This document shows, in pieces, positions 54,722 to 63,756 of a DNA stretch of 64,000 nucleotides (positions are counted from its first letter, which is position 1; each line of letters begins with the position of its first letter). This stretch comes from Halegenticoccus soli. Lineage in GTDB: Archaea; Halobacteriota; Halobacteria; Halobacteriales; Haloferacaceae. Location: contig NZ_PEND01000009.1 of the NCBI RefSeq assembly GCF_002844195.1, forward strand, positions 1-64,000, written 5' to 3'. Under the pieces are notes generated by a model that had not been told where the DNA came from, did not search any database, and was given only the letters and a program-made list of their open reading frames with translations. The position numbers and the translations under genes were made by a program.

Positions 54722-55444
54722 ATGGCGCACTTCCCCGAGTTCGAGGTCGTCCCGGCGGTCGACGTGCAGGGCGGCGAGGTCGTCCAGCTGGTGCAGGGCG
54801 AGCGCGGCACCGAGAAGGCGTACGGCGACCCGGTCGAGGCGGCGCGGCGGTGGGTCGACGAGGGCGCGCGGACGCTCCACCTCGTCGATCTCGACGGGGC
54901 GTTCGAGGGGGAGCGGCGGAACGCCCCGGCGGTCGAGGCGATCCTGGATGCCGTCGACGTGGACGTCCAGCTCGGCGGCGGCATCCGAACCGCGGTCGAC
55001 GCGATCTCGCTTCTCGACCGCGGCGTCGATCGGGTCATCCTCGGCACCGCGGCCGTCGAGAATCCCGAAATCGTCGAAGAGATCGGCGCAGAATACCCGG
55101 GGGCGGTGGTCGTCAGCCTCGACGCGAAGGGCGGCGAGGTGGTCGTCTCGGGATGGACCGAGGGAACGGGCCTCGACCCCGCCGAGGCGGCCGCGCGCTA
55201 CGAGGACCTCGGCGCGGGCGCGATCCTCTTCACCGACGTCGACGTCGAAGGACGGTTGGAGGGCGTCCAGACCGAGCGCGTCCGGCGGGTCGTCGACGCC
55301 GTCGACATCCCCGTCGTCGCCAGCGGCGGCGTGGCGACGCTCGACGACGTGCGCGCGCTCCGCGACGCCGGCGCCGCCGCGGTCGTCGTCGGGACCGCGC
55401 TCTACGAGGGGAAGTTCACGCTCCGAGAGGCGATGGCCCTCTGA
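54722..55444 (+). CDS. hisA: Phosphoribosyl-formimino-AICAR ribotide isomerase (HisA)
   Basis: A 240-residue TIM-barrel enzyme of histidine synthesis. The two catalytic aspartates are in VVPAVDVQGGEVVQL and LFTDVDVEGRLEG; the phosphate-binding loops are QLGGGIRT and VVASGGVATLDDVRAL, with VDRVILGTAAVENP between. The ATG at 54722 is used because the longer frame (from 54599) lacks similarity. It is on the same strand as hisB (55814), with one small convergent gene between them. Confidence 0.93.
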   Translation: MAHFPEFEVVPAVDVQGGEVVQLVQGERGTEKAYGDPVEAARRWVDEGARTLHLVDLDGAFEGERRNAPAVEAILDAVDVDVQLGGGIRTAVDAISLLDRGVDRVILGTAAVENPEIVEEIGAEYPGAVVVSLDAKGGEVVVSGWTEGTGLDPAEAAARYEDLGAGAILFTDVDVEGRLEGVQTERVRRVVDAVDIPVVASGGVATLDDVRALRDAGAAAVVVGTALYEGKFTLREAMAL

Positions 55445-55473
55445 GCCGGTGCCGCCGCCGATCGACTCCCGCC

Positions 55474-55656
55474 TCAGGGGATCGCCCGAGCGGCGGTCCG
55501 GCGGAAACGCCGGGAAAGCGTTTCGGCGCCGGAGTACCCGCCCGCCAGCGTCAGTGGCAGACCCAGAGCGATTCCGGCCGGTGTAAGGGAACTGAGGAAT
55601 AGTCCCCCGAGCGCGACCGAGAGAACCGTCAGTACGCCGCGTTTCGACCCTATCAT
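55474..55656 (-). CDS. Small two-span membrane protein (60 aa)
   Basis: A 60-residue protein with two hydrophobic stretches (GVLTVLSVALGGLFLSSL and AGIALGLPLTLAGGYSGA) and a basic C-terminus (LSRRFRRTAARAIP). It lies between hisA and hisB on the opposite strand. The 80 bp upstream of its ATG (55656) are strongly AT-rich and may be a shared divergent promoter for it and hisB. I do not recognise the family. Confidence 0.6.
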   Translation of the reverse strand: MIGSKRGVLTVLSVALGGLFLSSLTPAGIALGLPLTLAGGYSGAETLSRRFRRTAARAIP

Positions 55657-55813
55657 GCCCTGCGATGGGTGTAGACCTACATCAATACCCGGCAGATGAA
55701 TGTCATACTAGTGTTATATCTGGAGTACGTTTATTCAGAAAATATTTCAGTTTCGGTGGCGGTCCCCGCGGCGGAGGCGCAACGGTCATACGTCCGGCGG
55801 GCGAGGCTCGGGT

Positions 55814-56404
55814 ATGACCGAGCGGACCGCCGCGGTCTCCCGGGAGACGACCGAGACGACCATCGACCTCGCGCTGGACGTCGACGGCGACGGCGAGGCG
55901 GAGGTCGACACGGGCGTCGGCTTCTTCGACCACATGCTCGAATCGTTCGCGAAGCACGGCCTGTTCGACCTCACGGTCCGCTGCGACGGCGACCTCCACG
56001 TCGACAATCACCACACCGTCGAGGACGTGGCGATCGTCCTCGGGGAGGCGTTCGACGAGGCGCTCTCCGACAAGCGCGGCATCGTGCGCTACGCCGACCG
56101 ACGGGTGCCGCTCGACGAGGCCGTCGCGGGCGTGGTCGTCGACGTGAGCGGCCGCCCCTTCTTCGACTTCTCCGGGGCGTTCTCCCAGGAGTCGATCGGC
56201 GAGTTCACGAGCGTCATGGCCGAGCACTTCGCCATGTCGCTCGCGATGAACGCCGGCCTGACGCTGCACGTCGACGTGACCGGCGAAAACGCCCACCACG
56301 AGGTCGAGGCGCTGTTCAAGGCGCTCGCGCGCGCGCTCGACGACGCGACGCGGATCGACGAGCGCCGGGCCGGCGAGACGCCGAGCACGAAGGGCGAGTT
56401 GTGA
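55814..56404 (+). CDS. hisB: Imidazoleglycerol-phosphate dehydratase (HisB)
   Basis: A 196-residue dehydratase of the histidine pathway, monofunctional as in archaea. The manganese-binding histidines are in [54 protein letters not shown] and [17 protein letters not shown]. The start ATG at 55814 matches the family start [15 protein letters not shown]. It lies 370 bp after hisA on the same strand. Confidence 0.95.
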   Translation: MTERTAAVSRETTETTIDLALDVDGDGEAEVDTGVGFFDHMLESFAKHGLFDLTVRCDGDLHVDNHHTVEDVAIVLGEAFDEALSDKRGIVRYADRRVPLDEAVAGVVVDVSGRPFFDFSGAFSQESIGEFTSVMAEHFAMSLAMNAGLTLHVDVTGENAHHEVEALFKALARALDDATRIDERRAGETPSTKGEL

Positions 56405-56487
56405 GGCGATTCGACGACCCTCGACCCCCGTCGATCTCCCGAGACCCGCACGATTAAACCCGCCCCGGAACAATCCCCGGGAAGGAA

Positions 56488-56988
56488 ATGTTCGACGAGA
56501 TCATGGGGAAGTTCGAGGGCAGCCCGAGCCAGCAGGCCGTCATCCGCCTGCTGCTCGAACGCGGCTTCTCCGTCAGCGACGAGGGGCGGGTCGTCTCCGG
56601 CGGCATCGAGATCCCGAACACGCAGATCGCCCGGGAGATCGGCGTCGACCGCCGAGTCGTCGACTCCACGACCGACGCCATCCTCGACGACCCCGAGCTC
56701 CGACGCATCTTCCAGAACATCTCGGCCATCCCCAGCCTGATGGACCTCGCGCCGGTGCTCGACCTCACGGTGCTGACGGTCGAGGTCGACGACGCCGACC
56801 AGCCGGGCATCGTCGCAACCGTCACCTCGCTCATCGCCGACGCCGACATCAGCATCCGACAGACGATAAGCGAGGACCCCGAGTTCACGGACGATCCGAA
56901 GCTGTACGTCATCACCGACGAGCCGGTCCCCGGCGATCTGCTCGTGGAGATCCGGAACCTCCCGTTCGTCCGCAAGGTCGAGTTCTAG
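56488..56988 (+). CDS. HTH/ACT-domain regulator of amino-acid metabolism
   Basis: A 166-residue protein. The first half (about 1-85) is a helix-turn-helix-like segment (AVIRLLLERGFSVSDEGRVVSGGIEIPNTQIAREIGVDRRVVDSTTDAIL, in outline), and the second half (about 92-166) an ACT domain (LTVLTVEVDDADQPGIVATVTSLIADADISIRQTISED). ACT domains sense amino acids. This pairing is found in archaeal regulators near amino-acid genes; here hisB lies 84 bp upstream on the same strand. ATG at 56488. Confidence 0.8.
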   Translation: MFDEIMGKFEGSPSQQAVIRLLLERGFSVSDEGRVVSGGIEIPNTQIAREIGVDRRVVDSTTDAILDDPELRRIFQNISAIPSLMDLAPVLDLTVLTVEVDDADQPGIVATVTSLIADADISIRQTISEDPEFTDDPKLYVITDEPVPGDLLVEIRNLPFVRKVEF

Positions 56989-57124
56989 GCCGGCGTCCGT
57001 TCCGAACTCGCTTCCCGGTCCCCACGGAGGTTGCTTCCTCCTCGCGACTCCGGTTCGACGCGCGCACCAGACGCTCTCGCGCCGAAATGGACACGCTCTT
57101 TTCCGTCCGCCGACGAGGTCGGTC

Positions 57125-57676
57125 ATGGACGACACCACCGAGGCGGTACTGAAGTTCCTCGGCGTGCAGGGGACGCTCGTCGCCGCGCTCATCCACCTGT
57201 GGATCGGACTGCCGCTCCTCTTCGTCTATCTCCCGCTCGGCTCCTTCGCCGACCCCCGACCGTACCTGTTCGTCCCCTCGGCGCTCCTGCTCCTCGTCGT
57301 CCTCGTGGGCATCTACCTCGACCGCGCCGTCCGGCCGCTGTACGCCCTCGGCGCGCTGATCCTGCTCGGCTACGCCGCCGGCTACGCCTGGTGGCACCTG
57401 ACTGACCACGGCGGCCTCCTGCCCGCGCACCCTGAGGGATCGCCGGTCGCGCTCGTGATCGAGCACCTGTTCGAGGACGCCGTCGCGTTCGTCTCGAAGG
57501 TCGCCGAACTCGTGGGCGCGGGTGCCTTCATCGCGCTCCTCGTCGGCGGCGGTTCGGAGTCGGACGCCGCATCCGGTTCAGATTCGGCCTCGAACTCGGG
57601 CTCGCCCTCGGATTCGGCCCCGAATTCGGAACGGGACGCCGAATCGCCTCCGGAGTCGACGACCGACGCGAACTGA
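57125..57676 (+). CDS. Membrane protein with Ser/Asp-rich tail (183 aa, unknown)
   Basis: A 183-residue protein with about four membrane spans: FLGVQGTLVAALIHLWIGLPLLFVYLPL, LFVPSALLLLVVLVGIYL, ALGALILLGYAAGYAWWHL and VAELVGAGAFIALLVGG. A 40-residue Ser/Asp/Glu/Pro-rich tail (GSESDAASGSDSASNSGSPS) follows, typical of low-complexity haloarchaeal tails. No family is recognised. ATG at 57125, with a 136 bp gap to the previous gene. Confidence 0.6.
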   Translation: MDDTTEAVLKFLGVQGTLVAALIHLWIGLPLLFVYLPLGSFADPRPYLFVPSALLLLVVLVGIYLDRAVRPLYALGALILLGYAAGYAWWHLTDHGGLLPAHPEGSPVALVIEHLFEDAVAFVSKVAELVGAGAFIALLVGGGSESDAASGSDSASNSGSPSDSAPNSERDAESPPESTTDAN

Positions 57677-57759
57677 GAGGGCGACGACGGAACCGACGAA
57701 ACGCCTTCTCGGACCCGGAGAACGGCAGGACTTACGTCCGGCCGGCCGTACGTTCGGCC

Positions 57760-58389
57760 ATGACTGACGCCTACCGGACCGTCGCCGGCAGGGGCGAGGC
57801 GCGGTTCGAGATCAGGGGCTCGGAGTTCATCGGCCACGTCGCGCCGGCGGACACCGTCGAGGAGGCCGAGGCGTTCGTCGAGGAGATCAGCGAGCGCCAC
57901 CCCGACGCGACGCACAACGTCCCCGCCTACCGGGTCCCGGCGGGCGAGGCGTCGAGTTCGCGCCCCGGCGGGAGCGCGATGCTCCGCGAGTGGGCGAGCG
58001 ACGACGGGGAACCGTCCGGATCGTCGGGCAAACCCGCGCTGAACGTGCTCGTCCAGCGGGACGTCCGGAACGTCGCCGCGGTGGTCACGCGCTACTACGG
58101 CGGCACGAACCTCGGCGTCGGGGGGCTGGCCCGCGCGTACTCCCGAGGGGTAAAAGAGGCGGTCGACGACGCCGGCGTGGTCGAGGCGGTGCCCCACGAG
58201 CGGTTCACCGTCGTCGCCGAGTACGACGACTCCGGCACCGTCCGCGGGATCGTAGAGAGCGCGGGGGTGGAGTTTGACGCCGAGTACGGCGCGGACGCGC
58301 GCTTTTCGGTCCGCGTCCCCGTCGACGAGGCGGAGGCGCTCCGGGACCGCCTCCTGAGCGCGACGAGCGGCCGCGTCTCGTTCGCGTGA
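57760..58389 (+). CDS. YigZ/IMPACT family protein (UPF0029)
   Basis: A 209-residue protein with the two-domain architecture of the IMPACT family. The N-terminal domain (about 1-125) has RGEARFEIRGSEFIGHVAPADTVEEAEAFVEEI, the segment WASDDGEPSGSSGKPALNVLVQRDVRNVAAVVTRYYGGTNLGVGGLARAYSRGVKEA, which is the family signature, and the C-terminal domain (about 135-209) is the small DUF1949-like fold. Family members bind nucleic acid or act in translation control; the archaeal role is unknown. Confidence 0.9.
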   Translation: MTDAYRTVAGRGEARFEIRGSEFIGHVAPADTVEEAEAFVEEISERHPDATHNVPAYRVPAGEASSSRPGGSAMLREWASDDGEPSGSSGKPALNVLVQRDVRNVAAVVTRYYGGTNLGVGGLARAYSRGVKEAVDDAGVVEAVPHERFTVVAEYDDSGTVRGIVESAGVEFDAEYGADARFSVRVPVDEAEALRDRLLSATSGRVSFA

Positions 58390-58517
58390 TCCTTGCCGTT
58401 GATGTGGCGCTCGCCCCGCCTTCCTGTGCCTCCCGCGGCGATCTCTAATTTTAATTCTTTGATCGTTTAATCGATTATCGTGTCTATATCTATTATCGAT
58501 CGACACCGCCGTCTGGT
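58390..58517. promoter_or_regulatory. AT-rich promoter region of the gamma-glutamyltransferase gene
   Basis: About 65 bp (58440-58510) are strongly AT-rich (TCTAATTTTAATTCTTTG; TATATCTATTATCG). They include nested ATCGAT-type palindromes (TAATCGATTATCG and TTATCGATCG). A TATA-like box, TCTATATC, lies about 30 bp before the ATG at 58518. Confidence 0.45.
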
Positions 58518-60476
58518 ATGCCATCTCACGACGAGAGTCGGCGAGGCCTCGACGACGGTGCATCGGCGGGAACCGACGGTGGAACGCGGGACGGGACTGC
58601 CGGCGAAATTCCGGACGAGGCTGGCGGCGAAATGGCTGACCGGACCGACGGCGAACCGCCGCGGACGAACCGTCGCGGGTTCCTGAAGAGTTCTGCGGCC
58701 GCGTTCGGGGCCGCGGCGGTCTCCGCCGGGAGCGCCGCCGGCGACCGCGGATCGCGCTACGGGATGGAGCGGTCCCCCGGCGACCCCGAGACGGCGACCG
58801 GCGAGCGGGGGATGGTGTCGACGGTCCACCCGCGGGCGACCGAGGCGGGCGCCGAGGTCCTGAGGGCCGGCGGCAACGCGGTCGACGCGGCCGTCGCGGT
58901 CCAGTTCGCGCTGAACGTGGTGCAGCCGCACAGCTCCGGCATCGGCGGCGGCGGGTTCATGCTTGTCTACTCGGCCGCCGAGGACGAACTGTACGCGATC
59001 GACAACCGCGAACGCGCCCCGCTCGGCGCGGAGCCCGACATGTTCCTCGGCGACGACGGCGAGCCGATCCCGTTCCGCGAGCGCCACACGAACGGCAAGG
59101 CGGTCGGCGTGCCGGGGACGCTGCGAGCGGCGGACGCGGCGCTCAAGCGCTTCGGATCGATGGAGCTGGCAGACCTCATCGACCCCGCGATCGACCTGGC
59201 GGACGGCTGCCGGCGGGTCACGGTCGACGAGGCGCTCGCGGAGGCCATCGCGGAGAACGTCGAGGCGGGCGAACTCGGCGAAACCGCACGGGAGGTGTTC
59301 GCCCCCGGCGGCGACCCCCTCGAAGCGGGCGACCCCCTCGTCCAGCCGGATCTCGCGGACACGTTCCGGCTCATCCGGGAGGAGGGCATCGAGCCGTTCT
59401 ACAAGGGTGAGATCGCGGAAGACATCGCCGAGACCGTCCGGAGCGCCGAGGGCTACCTCGACGAGGGCGGCAGCATGACCGTCGAGGACCTCGCGCGCTA
59501 CAACGTCGAGATCACCCTGCCCGAGCACGCCACCTACGAGGGTGCCGCGGAGGAGATCACGGTCAGGACGATGTCGCTGCCGAGTTCGGGCGGGCTCACG
59601 ATCGGGCAGATCCTGCGGCTCCTCGAACCGTTCGACCTGGCCGACGCGGGCCGGCGGTCGGTCGAGACGTACCACCGGCTGATCGAGGCGTTCCGTCTCG
59701 CTTTCGCCGACCGCGGCAAGTACATGGGCGACGACGCGTTCGTCGACGTGCCGTGGCAGGGGCTGTTCGACGCCGAGTACCTCGACGGGCGGCGGGCGAC
59801 GATCGACCCGAACCGCGCCGCGGAGACGCCGGTCGAACCCGGCGACCCCTGGTCGTACCAGCCCGGTGAGCCCTACCGTGTCAGCCCCTACGGGGCCGGG
59901 GCGGGCGAGAACGACCGGACGGTCCACAACCGCGGGCAGACGACCCACTTCACGGTCGCCGACGTGGAGGGGAACCTCGTCTCGTGGACGACCACCATCG
60001 AGCAGCTGTTCGGCTCCGGGATCATGGTGCCCGGGCGGGGGTTCATGCTGAACAACGAGCTCACCGACTTCGACGCCGTCCCGGGCGGCCCCAACGAGGT
60101 GCAGCCGGAGAAGCGACCGCTCAGCAGCACCAGCCCGACGATCGTCTTCCGCGACGGCGAGCCGTTCCTGACGGTCGGCTCCCCCGGCGGCCCGACGATC
60201 ATCACGACCGTGACGCAGGTGCTCCTCGGCGTCGCCGAGTTCGGCATGCCGCTGGACGCCGCCGTCGCCGAACCGCGGCTCTACGCCGACGCCGAATCCG
60301 ACGTGATCTACGAGGAGACGGTCCCCGAGGGAATCCGCCGCGCGCTTCGAGCGCGCGGTCACGCCCTGAGCGGTGAGCCGATGTCCCTCGGCAGCGTGCA
60401 GGCACTCGAAGTGACCGACGACGGCTACTTCGGCGTCGGCGACTTCAGGCGTGACAGCTCGGTGATCGGCCTGTAA
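58518..60476 (+). CDS. ggt: Gamma-glutamyltransferase, Tat-exported
   Basis: A 652-residue secreted hydrolase/transpeptidase of gamma-glutamyl compounds. After a Gly/Asp-rich start comes a Tat signal, TNRRGFLKSSAAAFGAAAVS (Arg52-Arg53). The mature enzyme has the large-subunit core (GMVSTVHPRATEAGAEVLRAGGNAVDAAVAVQFALNVVQPHSSGIGGGGFM) and the autocleavage site at Thr475 in GQTTHFTVAD, then GSPGGPTIITTVTQVLL. The 50-residue lead before the Arg pair is long; an internal ATG (Met39, 58632) would give a more usual signal. It faces a TAXI-type uptake operon across a 23-bp gap. Confidence 0.9.
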   Translation: MPSHDESRRGLDDGASAGTDGGTRDGTAGEIPDEAGGEMADRTDGEPPRTNRRGFLKSSAAAFGAAAVSAGSAAGDRGSRYGMERSPGDPETATGERGMVSTVHPRATEAGAEVLRAGGNAVDAAVAVQFALNVVQPHSSGIGGGGFMLVYSAAEDELYAIDNRERAPLGAEPDMFLGDDGEPIPFRERHTNGKAVGVPGTLRAADAALKRFGSMELADLIDPAIDLADGCRRVTVDEALAEAIAENVEAGELGETAREVFAPGGDPLEAGDPLVQPDLADTFRLIREEGIEPFYKGEIAEDIAETVRSAEGYLDEGGSMTVEDLARYNVEITLPEHATYEGAAEEITVRTMSLPSSGGLTIGQILRLLEPFDLADAGRRSVETYHRLIEAFRLAFADRGKYMGDDAFVDVPWQGLFDAEYLDGRRATIDPNRAAETPVEPGDPWSYQPGEPYRVSPYGAGAGENDRTVHNRGQTTHFTVADVEGNLVSWTTTIEQLFGSGIMVPGRGFMLNNELTDFDAVPGGPNEVQPEKRPLSSTSPTIVFRDGEPFLTVGSPGGPTIITTVTQVLLGVAEFGMPLDAAVAEPRLYADAESDVIYEETVPEGIRRALRARGHALSGEPMSLGSVQALEVTDDGYFGVGDFRRDSSVIGL

Positions 60477-60499
60477 AGATCGAGAGGGGCGCGCCGCGC

Positions 60500-63199
60500 T
60501 CAGGCGACGTCGGGCGTCACGTCCGCCTCGGCGTCCGTCTCGGCCGCGCGGCGGTTTTTGACCACGAGACCGGCGAAGAGGACGACGCCGGCGAAGCGGA
60601 GCGCGAGGTCGAGCAGCAGCGTCTCGACGCCCACGTTCACCCCGACGAGGGACAGGAGCCCGAACAGCGGGTCGGTCAGCATCCGCGGTGCCATGAGCAG
60701 TATGGACGAGAGGGCGAACAGCGCGCGCTCGGCGCGGCCGACCGTCGTGTAGAGGTAGCCGATGATCGTCGGTCCGAGCGCGACGACCCCCACGAACACC
60801 CCGGCGATGGGGACGAGCACCTCGGGGACGAAGTAGCCGAAGTCCATCACGTCCGAGAGTCCGATGATGTGGTACTGTTCGGTGCTCTCGCCGCGGATGA
60901 GCAGGATGCCCGGCGCGAGCACGAACGCGAACGGGACGATCGCCTTGTTCAGAGAGAGCGAGAACGCCTCGATCCCCGTCTGGAACGGATCGGACTTCGC
61001 CACCCCGGACGCCGCGTACGCCGCGACCGCCACCGGCGGCGTGATGTCGGCGATGACGCCGAAGTAGAGGATGAACAGGTGCGCGGCGAGCAGCGGAATG
61101 TTCGCGAGATCGGCGATCGCGCCGCCGAGGAGCGCGACGAGGATGATGTACGTCACCGTCGTCGGCATCCCCATCCCGAGGATGATCGAGGAGATGGCGG
61201 TAACGACGAGCAGGATCATGAGCGATCCGCCGGAGACTTCCCGCATGAGGTTGACGAGGTTCGGCCCGAGGCCGGTCACGCTGATGACGCCGGGGATGAT
61301 CCCCGCGGCGGCCACGGCGATGACGACGACGGTCGCCGTTCGGGCCCCGGCGTCCATCGATCGCAGCACGAACGTGCCGAACCGGTACGCGCCGTTGTCC
61401 GCGAGCCGCGGGCGGCCGAGCGCGCTCGCGGTCCGCTCCGCCGCCTCGTCGACCGCCCCGTCGTAATCCAGAAGCGGCGTGCGGAGGAACGGGCGGGCGA
61501 GCAGAGTGGCGACGCTCACGAAGATGATGATAGTGCCGAGCTTCCCCGCGGCCGCGCTCAGGGCGGCCGAGAGCGGGACGCCGGCCCCGCTCGCGCCTGT
61601 CAGCGCCCCGACGATGCCCGCGCCGGTGGCGATGCGGGCGGCGACTTCGAGGGCGAACAGCCCGGCGATGGCCCCCAAGAGGGGGAGCCGCGTCCGCTCG
61701 TTGTACGCCGCGACGAGCGCGATGAGCGCCACGATGGCGACGATGGTGTACCACGCCGACCGCGCGACCGAGTAGCGCACTATGATGAGGTAGAACAGGA
61801 GCAGCGCGATCGGGGCGAGGTAGAACCACCCGCGCTTCAGGTGCGCCCCGGTCGGGACGAGCTCGGACGGATCGACGCCGCCGATCCCCTGCCGCGACGC
61901 TTCGAGGTGGACCATCACCCACACGCCGAAGAAGAAGACGACGGCCGGAACCGCGGCGGCGATGATGACGTCGCTGTACGGGACGCCGACGAACTCGACG
62001 ATGAGGAACGCCGCCGCGCCCATGACCGGCGGGAGGATCTGCCCGCCGGAGGAGGCCGACGCCTCGACCGCGCCCGCGAACTCGGAGCGGTAGCCCGAGC
62101 GCTTCATCAGCGGGATGGTGAACGCCCCCGTCGTCACGGTGTTGGCGATCGAGGAGCCGCTGATGGTGCCCATGAAGCCGCTCGACAGGATGCTCGCCTT
62201 CGCGGGGCCGCCCTTCCGCGAGCCGGTCATCGAGTAGGCGAGGTCGATGAACCACCGGCCGGCCCCGCTCATCTCCAGGAACGCCCCGAAGAGGATGAAG
62301 ATGTAGATGAACTGGACGCTCACTCCGACCGGGATGCCGAACACGCCGTTCGCGGTGTTGTACCAGAGGTTCTGGACGACCGAGTCCCACCCGGCCGAAC
62401 TCGTAGAGAGGATCCGGAGGAACGGCACGTCGTTCGGGATCCGCGCCGCGTAACGGGCGTAGAGGATGAACATCGAGACGATCAGCATCAGCACGACGCC
62501 GAGCGTCCGCCGGGTCGCCTCCAGCACGAGCAGGACGCCGATGGCCCCGAGGACGAACGCGTAGGACACCTCGTCGAGCGGGATTCCGAGCGCCGAGACC
62601 AGATCGACTACCGGGGAGAGGAACGGGAACACTTCGCCGACGGTTCGGCCGGCGCTCAACCCGAGCGCCCGCAGCGTCTGGATCTCGTCGTAGTCGGTGA
62701 TCATGTACGCCGCGGTGGCCACGGAGAGCCCGACGAGCGCGAGGTCGACCGGCGTGATCCGGTCGCGGTCCGGGTCGGCGACGGCCCAGCGGACGCCCGA
62801 GCGGACGCCGCGCCCGGCTCTCGTCGCCGGGTGTTCGGGCCCGAATCGCCGTTCGAGCTCGGGGACGATCCGCGCCAGCCGCCGCGAGAACAGCCCGTCC
62901 CCGCCGGTGGCGGGGTACAGGAGGAACGCGAGGACGAGCCCGAAGGTGACGTGGATAGCTCTGACCTGTAGCTGCTGGAGCGCAGCGAGCCTGACCGTGC
63001 CGATCGCCGGCAGCGTCACCTCGAAGATGAACCCCTCGGCGGCGAGCCACAGCTGGTACGCCGAAAAGAGGATTCCGACGATCGAGACGACGACCGCGCC
63101 GACGCCGCGGAGGCTCCGCTTCCGCTCCAGTTCGTCGAGCAGTTCCTGTTTCTCCTCCTCGGAGAGCTCCTCCTCTTCGGGTCTATCGTCGACTGTCAT
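60500..63199 (-). CDS. TRAP transporter fused permease (4TM/12TM, TAXI type)
   Basis: An 899-residue membrane permease that joins the small and large TRAP subunits. An acidic cytoplasmic N-terminus (DDRPEEEELSEEEKQELL) is followed by some 18-20 membrane spans. The large-subunit part has FILFGAFLEMSGAGRWFIDLAYSMTGSRKGGPAKASILSSGFMGTISGSSIANTVTTGAFTIPLMKRSGY and LGMGMPTTVTYIILVALLGGAI, hallmarks of TRAP-T DctM domains. It takes up an organic anion with the extracellular binding protein encoded upstream. It overlaps the DUF1850 gene by four bases and is convergent with ggt. Confidence 0.93.
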   Translation of the reverse strand: MTVDDRPEEEELSEEEKQELLDELERKRSLRGVGAVVVSIVGILFSAYQLWLAAEGFIFEVTLPAIGTVRLAALQQLQVRAIHVTFGLVLAFLLYPATGGDGLFSRRLARIVPELERRFGPEHPATRAGRGVRSGVRWAVADPDRDRITPVDLALVGLSVATAAYMITDYDEIQTLRALGLSAGRTVGEVFPFLSPVVDLVSALGIPLDEVSYAFVLGAIGVLLVLEATRRTLGVVLMLIVSMFILYARYAARIPNDVPFLRILSTSSAGWDSVVQNLWYNTANGVFGIPVGVSVQFIYIFILFGAFLEMSGAGRWFIDLAYSMTGSRKGGPAKASILSSGFMGTISGSSIANTVTTGAFTIPLMKRSGYRSEFAGAVEASASSGGQILPPVMGAAAFLIVEFVGVPYSDVIIAAAVPAVVFFFGVWVMVHLEASRQGIGGVDPSELVPTGAHLKRGWFYLAPIALLLFYLIIVRYSVARSAWYTIVAIVALIALVAAYNERTRLPLLGAIAGLFALEVAARIATGAGIVGALTGASGAGVPLSAALSAAAGKLGTIIIFVSVATLLARPFLRTPLLDYDGAVDEAAERTASALGRPRLADNGAYRFGTFVLRSMDAGARTATVVVIAVAAAGIIPGVISVTGLGPNLVNLMREVSGGSLMILLVVTAISSIILGMGMPTTVTYIILVALLGGAIADLANIPLLAAHLFILYFGVIADITPPVAVAAYAASGVAKSDPFQTGIEAFSLSLNKAIVPFAFVLAPGILLIRGESTEQYHIIGLSDVMDFGYFVPEVLVPIAGVFVGVVALGPTIIGYLYTTVGRAERALFALSSILLMAPRMLTDPLFGLLSLVGVNVGVETLLLDLALRFAGVVLFAGLVVKNRRAAETDAEADVTPDVA

Positions 63200-63684
63200 G
63201 GCGTGATCCTCTCGAGTATCGTTCGTCGTTCGAGGTGAATGCGGACCGACTCGGCGTTCGAACGTTCGATCAGGTCGTACGTCCGATCCCCGACGTGGAG
63301 ACGGTGGCCGGCGATCCGGCCGGGCGAGACGTACAGCTCCTCCGTGGTCACGTCGGGGTCGTAGACGAAGCTCCCGTTCTCGCGCGTGACGTTCGCCCGC
63401 GCCGGGAAGCCCCAGCCGTACGATTTGAACTCCGTCCGCGTCATGTCCAGGCGGTCGCCGCGGACGGCGTACGCGTCGAGGACGCGGCTCCCCTCGACGC
63501 TGTGGGTGTACTCCAGCGCGACCGCTGTTCCGTTCTCGACCGGGACCGCGAGCAGCTCCTCGCCCGTGTCCGCGTCTTCGACGACCAGCACGCGCTCCGC
63601 GGGGACGGTCGCCGCCGCGACGCCGGCGACGACGAGTACGACCGCGAGGACACCGACCGCGACCCGCCCGAGACGGCCGCTCAT
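63196..63684 (-). CDS. DUF1850 protein of TAXI-TRAP operon
   Basis: A 162-residue protein with an N-terminal membrane helix or signal peptide (VAVGVLAVVLVVAGVAAATV) and a beta-rich domain: LVVEDADTGEELLAVPVENGTAVALEYTHSVEGSRVLDAYAVRGDRLDMTRTEFKSYGWGFPA. The THSVEGSRV pattern identifies DUF1850, a small domain that accompanies TAXI-type TRAP systems. Its role is unknown, perhaps in assembly or sensing. Its stop overlaps the start of the permease gene by four bases. ATG at 63682-63684. Confidence 0.88.
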   Translation of the reverse strand: MSGRLGRVAVGVLAVVLVVAGVAAATVPAERVLVVEDADTGEELLAVPVENGTAVALEYTHSVEGSRVLDAYAVRGDRLDMTRTEFKSYGWGFPARANVTRENGSFVYDPDVTTEELYVSPGRIAGHRLHVGDRTYDLIERSNAESVRIHLERRTILERITP

Positions 63685-63756
63685 GGCCGCGCGGAGCGAC
63701 GCGTTACCGGTCGGGAACTCATCGATGCGGGTGGACGAATAGCGGTCGAGGACCGC

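Noticed and set aside
60500-63050. A 1527-codon minus-strand frame spanning 58467-63050
   Set aside because: It is out of frame with the TRAP permease and antisense to ggt; composition is arginine/proline-rich without domains.
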